A stretch of 8,664 bases of DNA from positions 1 to 8,664 of the forward strand of contig JANXXA010000016.1 of the NCBI GenBank assembly GCA_025350885.1, written 5' to 3'. The position numbers were made by a program, and so were the translations under genes. The notes under the pieces were generated by a model. It was not told the DNA's origin, made no database searches, and worked only from the letters and a program-made list of their open reading frames with translations. How positions within the stretch are numbered: position 1 is the stretch's first letter; the number at the start of each line of letters is the position of its first letter. This DNA is from Phenylobacterium sp. (GTDB lineage: Bacteria; Pseudomonadota; Alphaproteobacteria; Caulobacterales; Caulobacteraceae). This document shows, in pieces, positions 1 through 6,509 of the stretch.

Positions 1-347
1 TTGCCGAACCCGCCGATCATCGCCGGCATGACCATGAAGAAGATCATGATCAGGGCGTGGGCGGTGACCACGGCGTTGTAGCCGTGCTTGGAGCCCTCGA
101 TGATGCCGATCTGCGCCGCCCAGCTGTTGGGCTGGAAGATCTGAATGCCGGGCTCATAGAGCTCCCAGCGGATCAGGCCCGACAGAGCGCCCCCTACCAG
201 GCCCGCCATGATGGCGAACAGGATGTAGAGCGTGCCGATGTCCTTGTGGTTGGTGGAGAACAGCCAGCGGACCAGGAAGCCCGGCTTGTGGTCATGCCCA
301 TCATGACCGTCTTGGCTGTCGTCGTGGGTCTTTGCGCCGTAGGCCAT
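1..347 (-). CDS. ctaD: Cytochrome c oxidase subunit I (N-terminal part, truncated by window edge)
   Basis: This is the catalytic heme-copper subunit of an aa3-type oxidase in the inner membrane, which reduces O2 and pumps protons. Only 115 codons are visible; the gene runs off the left edge. Translation gives a short His/Asp-rich cytoplasmic head (residues 8-20), then the subunit I hallmark [11 protein letters not shown] (31-41), helix I, the WELYEPG loop (61-67) and helix II with [20 protein letters not shown] (95-114). His97 aligns with a heme a ligand. The ATG at 347 lies 18 nt after the ctaC stop, so the two genes are almost certainly cotranscribed. The Shine-Dalgarno is weak (GGGA and TGAG upstream), consistent with translation following that of ctaC. 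The family identification is very secure; the heme-copper binuclear centre lies outside the window. Confidence 0.97.
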   Translation of the reverse strand, partial: MAYGAKTHDDSQDGHDGHDHKPGFLVRWLFSTNHKDIGTLYILFAIMAGLVGGALSGLIRWELYEPGIQIFQPNSWAAQIGIIEGSKHGYNAVVTAHALIMIFFMVMPAMIGGFG

Positions 348-365
348 CTTACTCAGGTCCCAGGA

Positions 366-1322
366 TCAAGGCTTGGCCGGCGCCTTGGGCGCAGGCGTGG
401 CGACCGCGGGCGCGGCCGGATTGGGCGGGGCGGCGGCCGCGGCTGGCGCCCCGGCGACAGCTGGAGCGGCGGCGGCAGTTGGAGCGGGAGCCGGCTCGGG
501 CTTGGCCTTCGAGGCGACCCAGGCGTCGAAGTCAGCCTGACTGACCACCTTGACCTCGATCGGCATGAAGGCGTGATCGACGCCACAGAGCTCGCGGCAG
601 CTGCCGTAGAAGGTGCCGATCCGGTCGACCTTGAACCAGGTCTCGTTGACCCGTCCGGGGACCGCATCGGTGATGATCCCGAAGGCCGGCACGGCGAAGG
701 CGTGGATCACGTCGGCGCCGGTGACCAGCACGCGGACAACCTGGTTGACCGGGACCACCAGCGGGGTCGTGGCGGCCAGCTTATAGGGGACGCCCTTGGC
801 CTTGGCCTTGTCCTCGGGAAGAATGTTGGAGATGAATTCGGGGATCTTCTTGTCCGGGTATTCGTAACCCCAATACCACTGATAGCCGGTGGCCTTCACC
901 GTCATGTAGGGCTTGGGCATGTCGTGGTATTCAAACAGCAGGCGGAACGAAAACACCGCGATCACCACCAGGATCAGCACCGGGATCAGCGTCCAGGCGA
1001 TCTCGATCTTGGTGTTGTGGCTCCAGGTCGCCGGCACCGGGTTCGACCGCTTGTTGAAGCGGAACACGCACCAGAGCAGCAGCGCCAGCACGAACAGCGT
1101 GATCACCGTGATGATCGGCATCAGGATCGCGTTGTGGAAGAAAATCGCGTCGTCCCGCAGCGGGGTCACCCCGGGCTGAAAGCCGATCGCGCCGTCGGTG
1201 GGCTGGCCCACCAATTCCTCGGCGAGGGCCTTGCCGCTCCAAAGCGCCGTTCCCAGTCCCGCCGCCGCGCCAGTGGCGATCACCGTCGCCCAAGACCGCA
1301 TACTCTGAAACCTAGACGTCAT
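366..1322 (-). CDS. ctaC: Cytochrome c oxidase subunit II (CuA subunit)
   Basis: Subunit II accepts electrons from cytochrome c through its CuA centre and passes them to subunit I. Counting from the ATG at 1322 (318 aa), the order is a signal-like segment ending near AEE (35), TM1 about 66-88, TM2 about 108-130, the aromatic electron-entry patch YQWYWGYEYP (148-157) and a periplasmic cupredoxin domain. CuA ligands are all present with canonical spacing: His207, Cys242, Glu244, Cys246, His250, Met253. Residues 272-318 form an Ala/Pro/Lys tail beyond the cupredoxin domain. The start is uncertain. The reading frame extends to an ATG at 1403. The ATG at 1322 has GAGGGG only 2 nt upstream, which is tight. 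An ATG at 1301 (MRSWATVIATG) also leaves a full signal peptide. It is the first gene of the ctaC-ctaD pair. Confidence 0.96.
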   Translation of the reverse strand: MTSRFQSMRSWATVIATGAAAGLGTALWSGKALAEELVGQPTDGAIGFQPGVTPLRDDAIFFHNAILMPIITVITLFVLALLLWCVFRFNKRSNPVPATWSHNTKIEIAWTLIPVLILVVIAVFSFRLLFEYHDMPKPYMTVKATGYQWYWGYEYPDKKIPEFISNILPEDKAKAKGVPYKLAATTPLVVPVNQVVRVLVTGADVIHAFAVPAFGIITDAVPGRVNETWFKVDRIGTFYGSCRELCGVDHAFMPIEVKVVSQADFDAWVASKAKPEPAPAPTAAAAPAVAGAPAAAAAPPNPAAPAVATPAPKAPAKP

Positions 1323-1445
1323 ATCCCCTCGGTCTGGCTTGTCGATCACGCCGCGCGAATCTGACGATCCGGCCGACTTTACAGAAGCGCGCAGGCCGCG
1401 CACGGATGCCGCCTGAACCCCTCATCGCGGGTGCATACGCGCATC

Positions 1446-1476
1446 CCTTGGGCTTGCCAAGGCGTCAGGCGACGCC
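1446..1476. repeat. Two overlapping inverted repeats upstream of the small ORFs
   Basis: CCTTGG (1446-1451), 5 nt, CCAAGG (1457-1462) is immediately followed by GGCGTC (1461-1466), 4 nt, GACGCC (1471-1476). Each is a perfect 6-bp stem, and they share the GG at 1461-1462, so both hairpins cannot form fully at once. They lie about 70 nt upstream of the ATG at 1545 and about 125 nt upstream of the ctaC start. They could be an RNA switch, paired operator half-sites or chance in GC-rich DNA. Neither has a T-run, so a terminator is unlikely. Confidence 0.35.
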
Positions 1477-1544
1477 CGTCCCATGGCGTGACAGGGCTTG
1501 TGATTTCAGCTCCCAGTCGCTCAGTCACCTGCAAAGGTTTCTCC

Positions 1545-1682
1545 ATGCATCTGAGCTCCGACGACGGCCGCGAAAGACGCCGGACCGTCAGCGCCCTGGT
1601 GAACCTCCTGCCGCGCGCACCGTCGGCCTGGCTGGAGACGCCGCAGAGCCACGATCGGCTTCGCGGACGCAACAGCGGGTGA
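1545..1682 (+). CDS. Possible small protein, 45 aa, unknown function
   Basis: I do not recognise this protein. An ATG at 1545 is preceded by AAAGG (1533-1537) with an ideal 7-nt spacer, which is one of the better Shine-Dalgarno matches in the window. The 45-residue product is hydrophilic and Arg-rich at the start (SSDDGRERRRT), with a short hydrophobic centre (VSALVNLL) and a tail rich in Arg, Ser and Gly. Most codons end in G or C, as in the neighbouring real genes, although non-coding DNA here is also GC-rich. It reads toward the 58-aa gene at 1741 and tldD and could be a leader ORF. No signal peptide or membrane helix is evident. A spurious ORF remains quite possible. Confidence 0.35.
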   Translation: MHLSSDDGRERRRTVSALVNLLPRAPSAWLETPQSHDRLRGRNSG

Positions 1683-1740
1683 CGGTGGGCGAGCCAGCCA
1701 CCCCCTTGCAGAGCCACGCATTCGATATCACCCTATCAGC

Positions 1741-1917
1741 ATGTCGAATTCACCCGGGAAGAGCGCCGCGAACGGGTCCCTGCGGACGCTGCGGCTCGGT
1801 CGCAGCATGGTGACCGGCCAGTTCATCCTGCGGCCTGTGGAAAAGAAGGGCTCCGGTGCTGACTTCGCACGCGTGCGTGACGCCACCCGCACCGTCATTC
1901 GGAACAGTCGGGATTGA
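1741..1917 (+). CDS. Small basic protein, 58 aa, conserved-looking, unknown function
   Basis: ATG at 1741 to TGA at 1915-1917. The product is basic and has no membrane segment. Its core LRLGRSMVTGQFILRPV (residues 18-34) resembles the GRSAVTGRFV-type motif I recall from many short uncharacterised bacterial proteins; that resemblance is from memory and not checked. The C-terminus is helical-looking and charged (DFARVRDATRTVIRNSRD). About four fifths of codons end in G or C, but position 1 and 2 usage also looks protein-like, unlike the overlapping frames. No Shine-Dalgarno precedes the ATG, so a leaderless or translationally coupled start is possible. The stop lies 57 nt before tldD on the same strand. 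It might be a small regulator or antitoxin-like protein, but no function can be assigned. Confidence 0.6.
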   Translation: MSNSPGKSAANGSLRTLRLGRSMVTGQFILRPVEKKGSGADFARVRDATRTVIRNSRD

Positions 1918-1939
1918 ATTTGGGAATCCACCTGAACGG

Positions 1940-1974
1940 GTGACGCGCGGCCTCCGCGCCCCTATCTTCAGCCA
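1940..1974 (+). promoter_or_regulatory. Candidate housekeeping promoter giving a leaderless tldD transcript
   Basis: GTGACGC at 1940-1946 matches 6 of 7 positions of the Caulobacter-type -35 (TTGACGS). After 14 nt, CCTATCTT (1961-1968) matches 5 of 8 positions of the -10 (GCTANAWC). The expected transcription start, 6-7 nt after the -10, falls on or next to the tldD ATG at 1975. No Shine-Dalgarno precedes that ATG, which fits a leaderless mRNA. The consensus is established for Caulobacter; applying it here is inference. Confidence 0.4.
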
Positions 1975-3405
1975 ATGAACGCCCACACACCTGCTCCTTC
2001 GATCCTTGACTCCGCCGGCGTCGATCCCCGGCGCGCTGAACTCATCCTTGGCGAGGCGCTGGCCGGCGCCGACGACGGGGAGCTTTTCGTCGAGCGTTCC
2101 GAGAGCGAATCGTTCCTGTTCGACGATGGCCGGCTGAAATCGGCGGCCTTCGACGCCACCGAGGGCTTCGGCCTTCGGGTGGTGGCGGGCGAGACGGCGG
2201 GCTACGCCCACGCCAGCGAGATCTCCGAGGCCGCCATCGGCCGCGCCGGCGCCTCGGCGGCGCTGGCCAAACGCGGCTACGCCGGCGTCGCCGCCGAGGG
2301 GCCCAGACCCACCAACGCCAAGCTGTACGGCGAAGAGAACCCGCTGGAGTCCCCCGGCTTCGCCGAAAAGGTGGCGCTGCTGCAGGAGATCGACGCCTGG
2401 GCGCGCGAGCGCGATCCGCGCGTGGTCCAGGTGATGGCTTCGCTGGCCGGCGAACGGCGGACGATCGAGATCCTGCGCGCCGACGGCCGGCTGATCCGCG
2501 ACATCCGACCGCTGGCGCGGATCAATGTGCAGATCACCGTCGAGGGCGATGGCAGGCGCGAGAGCGGCTATTCCGGCGCCGGCGGCCGCGCCGGCTTCGA
2601 GGCCTGGCTTACCCCCGACGCCTGGCGCGAACAGGTCGACGAGGCTCTGCGCCAAGCGCTGGTCAATCTCGACGCCGTCCCCTGCCCGGCTGGAGAGATG
2701 GACGTGGTGCTGGGCCCCGGCTGGAACGGGGTGCTGCTGCACGAGGCGGTCGGCCACGGGCTGGAGGGCGACTTCAACCGCAAGGGCACCTCGGCCTTCT
2801 CCGGGCGGATCGGCGAGCGGGTCGCCGCGCCGGGCGTCACGGTGTTCGATGATGGGGCGATCCAGGGCCGCCGGGGCTCGCTCACCGTCGATGACGAAGG
2901 CACGCCGACCGGCCGGACCATCCTGATCGAGGACGGCATCCTGGTGGGCTATATGCACGACCGGATGAGCGCGCGACTGATGGGCCTGGAGGCCACCGGT
3001 AACGGACGGCGCCAGTCCTACGCGCACCTGCCCATGCCGCGCATGACCAACACCGCGATGATGTCTGGATCCGACACCCGTGAGGCGATGATCGCCTCGA
3101 CCAAACGCGGCCTCTACTGCGCCAACTTCGGCGGCGGCCAGGTGGACATCACCAACGGCAAGTTCGTCTTCCAGTGCACCGAGGCCTATCTGATCGAGGA
3201 CGGCAAGGTCACGGCGCCGGTGAAGGGTGCGACGCTGATCGGCGATGGCCCCTCGGCCCTGACCCGGGTGACGATGATCGGCGACGACTTCGGGTTCGAC
3301 CCCGGCGTCGGGGTCTGCGGCAAGGCCGGCCAGAGCGTGCCGGTGGGCGTCGGCCAGCCGTCGCTGAAGATCACCGGACTGACGGTCGGCGGCACCAGCC
3401 TCTAA
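1975..3405 (+). CDS. tldD: TldD-family metalloprotease
   Basis: TldD forms a cytosolic heterodimer with TldE/PmbA. In E. coli the pair matures microcin B17 and degrades the antitoxin CcdA, working as a zinc protease on unfolded peptides. The 476-aa length matches the family (E. coli about 481). The N-terminal domain has the ELFVERSESESF...DGRLK pattern (about 37-55). The zinc motif HEAVGH is at 256-261 within LLHEAVGHGLEGDF. The C-terminal domain carries GGGQVDITNG and GATLIGDGP, and Cys448 in GVCGKAGQ is at the expected third zinc-ligand position. No tldE is in the window, as is common because the partner is often elsewhere. tldD lying near the cta operon is an arrangement I recall in alphaproteobacteria. 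No Shine-Dalgarno is seen. The stop overlaps that of the convergent phzF-like gene. Confidence 0.96.
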   Translation: MNAHTPAPSILDSAGVDPRRAELILGEALAGADDGELFVERSESESFLFDDGRLKSAAFDATEGFGLRVVAGETAGYAHASEISEAAIGRAGASAALAKRGYAGVAAEGPRPTNAKLYGEENPLESPGFAEKVALLQEIDAWARERDPRVVQVMASLAGERRTIEILRADGRLIRDIRPLARINVQITVEGDGRRESGYSGAGGRAGFEAWLTPDAWREQVDEALRQALVNLDAVPCPAGEMDVVLGPGWNGVLLHEAVGHGLEGDFNRKGTSAFSGRIGERVAAPGVTVFDDGAIQGRRGSLTVDDEGTPTGRTILIEDGILVGYMHDRMSARLMGLEATGNGRRQSYAHLPMPRMTNTAMMSGSDTREAMIASTKRGLYCANFGGGQVDITNGKFVFQCTEAYLIEDGKVTAPVKGATLIGDGPSALTRVTMIGDDFGFDPGVGVCGKAGQSVPVGVGQPSLKITGLTVGGTSL

Positions 3406-4295
3406 AGCGTCACCTCGCCCCGCATCACCGGCACGCAGCTGCCGCCCACCGAGGCGCGGATGCCGTCGAGCGTCCGCCGGGCGTTGACGTGGAGCCGGCT
3501 TGGACGACCCATTTCCACGCCCTGGATGATCTCGAAGTCCGCTGCGTCCTGCGCCCCCAGCGAGAGCAGCAGGGCGCCCAGGGTGGCGCTGGCGCTGCCG
3601 GTGGCTGCGTCCTCGTAGGTGCCCGAGAGCGGCGCGAACATCCGCGCCCGCACCGTCCGGCCATCGGGATCGGGGGCATAGACGAACAGCGACAGGCGCT
3701 GGCTGTCGCAGCCGGTCTCGGCGGCCACCCGGCGGAACCCGGCCAGGTCAGGGCCGGCCCGGACCAGCGCGTCGGGCGTCACCTGGGCGAAGAAGAAATC
3801 GATCCCGACCGACGCCTGCACCGGCGGGTGGGCCGTGGTCACAACATCGCCGGCGGCAAGCCCGGCGCAGGCCGCCGCCTGGGTCGGCGTCAGCTGCGGG
3901 CCCAGAGCCAGCGTCCGCGGCGCATCGATCACCGCCCCGGTAGGCTCCCCGCCGGCGTCGCGGGCCACCCGAACCTCGACCAGCCCGGCGGGTTCCTCGA
4001 ACACCAGCACCCCGCCCTGATCCCGTCCCTGGCTCGCCAGCACATAGCCCGTGCCGACGTTGGGGTGGCCGGCGAAGGGCATCTCGGCGGTCGGGTTGAA
4101 GATCCGCACCCGAGCGGTGTTGGCCGGGTCTGTGGGCGGCAGGACGAAGGTGGTTTCCGACAGATTGAACTCGGCGGCCAGGGCCTGCATCTCAGCCGCC
4201 GACATCCCCCGCGCGTCTGGAAACACCGCCAGCGGGTTGCCGCCGAACCGGCGGTTGGTGAACACGTCGAGCGTGACAAAGGCATAGGTCGGCAT
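3402..4295 (-). CDS. PhzF-family isomerase/epimerase
   Basis: PhzF proteins share the diaminopimelate epimerase fold. The founding member isomerises trans-2,3-dihydro-3-hydroxyanthranilate in phenazine synthesis, but most bacterial homologues have no known substrate. The 297-aa length is typical. The N-terminal half shows DVFTNRRFGGNPLAVF (10-25), the acid Glu47 in NLSETTFV and FNPTAEMPFAGHP (66-78) with His77. The C-terminal half shows YEDAATGSA (227-235) with Asp229 and Ser234. These correspond to Glu45, His74, Asp208 and Ser213 of PhzF, with the same spacing between the last two, so the enzyme looks active. No phenazine genes are nearby, so a phenazine role is unlikely. Upstream GGAA before the ATG at 4295 may serve as ribosome binding site. 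The stop overlaps the tldD stop by 4 nt, tail to tail. Confidence 0.93.
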   Translation of the reverse strand: MPTYAFVTLDVFTNRRFGGNPLAVFPDARGMSAAEMQALAAEFNLSETTFVLPPTDPANTARVRIFNPTAEMPFAGHPNVGTGYVLASQGRDQGGVLVFEEPAGLVEVRVARDAGGEPTGAVIDAPRTLALGPQLTPTQAAACAGLAAGDVVTTAHPPVQASVGIDFFFAQVTPDALVRAGPDLAGFRRVAAETGCDSQRLSLFVYAPDPDGRTVRARMFAPLSGTYEDAATGSASATLGALLLSLGAQDAADFEIIQGVEMGRPSRLHVNARRTLDGIRASVGGSCVPVMRGEVTL

Positions 4296-4487
4296 GCTGG
4301 CATTTCCGGGTTCAAAGGGGCGGGTCGAGGGGCGATCGGCATGGTTTCAGCAAATTGCCATGTCGCCAATTGTGGACCCGGGTATCGGCGGCGTCGCGAC
4401 AAGCCGCTGCACATTAGCTCGATTTAACTGGCGCCTGAACACCGGCTCAGGTCAGTTGCCAGCCATTTCGAGGGTCGGGGCCGCATT
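4296..4487. other. Divergent intergenic region between the phzF-like and TonB receptor genes
   Basis: This 192-nt segment must hold the promoters for both flanking genes. It has a locally AT-richer patch (4350-4372) in which AATTG occurs twice, at 4353-4357 and 4368-4372, 15 nt apart, about one and a half helical turns. A second AT-richer patch, GATTTAACT (4421-4429), could contribute a -10 for the receptor gene, but I could not pair it with a convincing -35. No clear Fur box is visible. The region also ends with an open frame from 4428 to the receptor start. Confidence 0.4.
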
Positions 4488-6506
4488 TTGCTTTTCGTTC
4501 TCGTGCAGGCCGCCGCCATTGCCGCCGTCCCGCCGCCACCCGCGCAGCAGGCCGTCACCAGCTATCTCCCAGCTTTTTTCGCGGCCCAGAATCCGGCGAG
4601 CGCGTTGGACATGATCGGCCGCATCCCCGGATTCAACCTCGACACAGGCTCGACCGTCCGCGGCTTCGAAGGCGCGGCGGGCAATGTGCTGATCGACGGC
4701 CAGCGGCCCTCGTCGAAAGCCGATTCCGTGGACCAGGTGCTGCAGCGAATCCCGGCCTCCAGGGTTCAGCGCATCGACGTCATCCGCGGCGGCGCGCCAG
4801 GGATCGACATGCAGGGCAAGACGGTCATCGCCAACGTCATCCAGGAGACGGGCGGAGGCGCGCGCGGCCTGTTGGCGGTGGGTAACTTTCACACGGGCGA
4901 CGACCGTGAGTTTCCGACCCTGCGGGCGGAGGCCTCTGGCCGGTTGGGCGATGGCGCCTGGGAGGCGAGCCTGCGTTTCGCGACCAGCCCAGACGATGGA
5001 GCGAGCACCGGTCGCGGCGTGGTGATCTTCGCCGATGGCCGGCCGACGCAGGCGTCGCTGTTGGACGCCAAGGGCCAGGAAAATGCCGACATCGCCACAG
5101 GCGCGTTCGAGACGCCCCTGCTGGGCGGTAGGTTGCGGCTCAACAGTCGCCTCGCTCACGAGGTGTTCACCGAGCCGGAACTGGATCGGGTCACCGCGCC
5201 GAGGCTTGAGATCAGGACCTTCGGGTTCCGCCAGCGGACCGACGACACCGAGCTCGGGGGCCGCTTCAGCCGCGACATCAGGACCGCCACGAGCCTTGAG
5301 CTGGTGGTCCTGCGCACAACCCGCGACCGCGACGTGGACTCTACGTCCAGCACGGCCGACGGCCTAACCGACTTCCTCTCCAGCCGCGGTGGCAGCGAGG
5401 TCATAGTGCGTGGCGTCGTGAAGCACCGCTTCACCGAACAGTTTTCAGCGGAAGCCGGAGCCGAGACCGCCGACAACAAGCTCGACAGCCGGACACGCCT
5501 TGCGATTGACGCCGTCAACCAGATCCTGCCGGCCGCCAACGTCCGGGTGAAGGAAAAGCGCCGCGAGATCTTCGCCAAGGCGACGTGGCGGCCCAACGCT
5601 CGATGGACCCTGGACGGGGCCATCCGCTACGAGAGTTCGGACATATCTTCGGCGGGTGATGTGATCCTCGCCAAGAGCCTGCAATACGCAAAGCCCCGCC
5701 TGGCCGTCGCCTGGACGCCGACCCCGGCCACACAGCTACGGCTGAGAGTCGAACGCGAGGTGGGCCAGCTCGACTTCAACGCCTTCGTCGCCTCGTCAAA
5801 CCTGAGCAACGGCCTTGGCGTCACCGCTGGAAATCCCAACCTCAACCCGGAACTGGACTGGGTGGCGGAGGCCGCGATCGAGCAACAGCTGTGGAAAGGC
5901 GCCAGCCTGGTGCTGACCGCCCGCCATTTCAGGATCACCGACGTGATCGACCGAGGGCCGGTCTTCGCGGCGGACGGCGCCGTGTTCGACCGGCCCACCA
6001 ACATCGGCTCGGGCTCGAGGGATGCGCTGATCCTGGATTTCACCCTTCCCTTCGACACGTTCGGCTGGAAAGGCGCGCTGTTGAAGGGTCAGGTGCTGCG
6101 GCGCTGGACCGAGGTGACCGACCCCACCACCGGCCAGAAGCGGGCGATCTCCTTCACCCGGCCCAACGAATGGAACGCCAGTTTCAGCCAGGACCTGCCG
6201 CGCCAGAACCTCAACCTCGGGGTCGATGTCTATGGCGGTTTTCAGCAGACGGCCTATCGCTTCAACCTGATCGAGACATTGAAGCTGCAGACCTACGTGC
6301 GCCCCTACATCGAATGGAAGCCGAAACCGGACCTCAGCCTACGCCTCGAACTGCCGCTCGTCACCGCGCCCGAGGTCCGGCTGCGCAACACCCTGCAAAT
6401 TTACCCCGGCCCGCGCAGCGCCGGGGGCAAACCCGACATCCAGGACCGCCAGTTCCACTTCCCACGCGGGATCTATATCCGATTCCGCAAGGATTTCGGC
6501 GCGTAG
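4488..6506 (+). CDS. TonB-dependent outer-membrane receptor
   Basis: Such receptors import scarce ligands (iron chelates, sugars, peptides, vitamins) across the outer membrane using TonB energy. The 672-aa product opens with a hydrophobic signal-like stretch (LFVLVQAAAIAAV, 2-14), then PPPP and a plug domain (about 35-120) with DMIGRIPGFNLD, RGFEGAAGNVLIDGQRPSSK and IPASRVQRIDVIRGGAPGIDM. The rest is a beta-barrel of alternating amphipathic strands ending in YIRFRKDFGA. A classical TonB box is not obvious. The start is TTG at 4488 with GGGG 7 nt upstream. The signal then lacks basic n-region residues, which would be supplied if translation began further up (ATT at 4485, or CTG at 4428, the first codon after an in-frame TAA). 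No ATG, GTG or other TTG is available upstream. The substrate is unknown. The stop lies 3 nt from that of the convergent peptide transporter. Confidence 0.93.
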   Translation: MLFVLVQAAAIAAVPPPPAQQAVTSYLPAFFAAQNPASALDMIGRIPGFNLDTGSTVRGFEGAAGNVLIDGQRPSSKADSVDQVLQRIPASRVQRIDVIRGGAPGIDMQGKTVIANVIQETGGGARGLLAVGNFHTGDDREFPTLRAEASGRLGDGAWEASLRFATSPDDGASTGRGVVIFADGRPTQASLLDAKGQENADIATGAFETPLLGGRLRLNSRLAHEVFTEPELDRVTAPRLEIRTFGFRQRTDDTELGGRFSRDIRTATSLELVVLRTTRDRDVDSTSSTADGLTDFLSSRGGSEVIVRGVVKHRFTEQFSAEAGAETADNKLDSRTRLAIDAVNQILPAANVRVKEKRREIFAKATWRPNARWTLDGAIRYESSDISSAGDVILAKSLQYAKPRLAVAWTPTPATQLRLRVEREVGQLDFNAFVASSNLSNGLGVTAGNPNLNPELDWVAEAAIEQQLWKGASLVLTARHFRITDVIDRGPVFAADGAVFDRPTNIGSGSRDALILDFTLPFDTFGWKGALLKGQVLRRWTEVTDPTTGQKRAISFTRPNEWNASFSQDLPRQNLNLGVDVYGGFQQTAYRFNLIETLKLQTYVRPYIEWKPKPDLSLRLELPLVTAPEVRLRNTLQIYPGPRSAGGKPDIQDRQFHFPRGIYIRFRKDFGA

Positions 6507-6509
6507 GCG

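Noticed and set aside
57..1364. Long plus-strand open frame of 435 codons
   Set aside because: It is antisense to ctaC and ctaD, and its product is low-complexity Arg/Gly/Asp/His sequence typical of a shadow frame in GC-rich DNA.
1684..1702. GGTGG/CCACC hairpin just after the 45-aa ORF
   Set aside because: The stem is only 5 bp with a 9-nt loop and is followed by CCCTT, not a T-run. It is too weak to call a terminator.
1406..1813. Plus-strand open frame of 135 codons in the ctaC-tldD gap
   Set aside because: It overlaps the two more plausible small ORFs in another frame, has no Shine-Dalgarno and its product is Arg/Pro-rich with no motif.
1750..3027. Minus-strand open frame of 425 codons
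   Set aside because: It lies opposite tldD, whose HEXXXH motif and full family length are clear. The product has the composition of a shadow and no recognisable domain.
3402..4295. Phenazine biosynthesis gene (phzF proper)
   Set aside because: The family match is clear, but no other phz gene is nearby and most PhzF-family members in bacteria are of unknown function.
3174..4427. Plus-strand open frame of 417 codons
   Set aside because: It crosses the tldD end and runs antisense to the phzF-like gene. The protein is Arg/Gly/His-rich with no fold signature.
4452..5159. Minus-strand open frame of 235 codons
   Set aside because: It is antisense to the signal and plug region of the TonB receptor, which is a secure family match.
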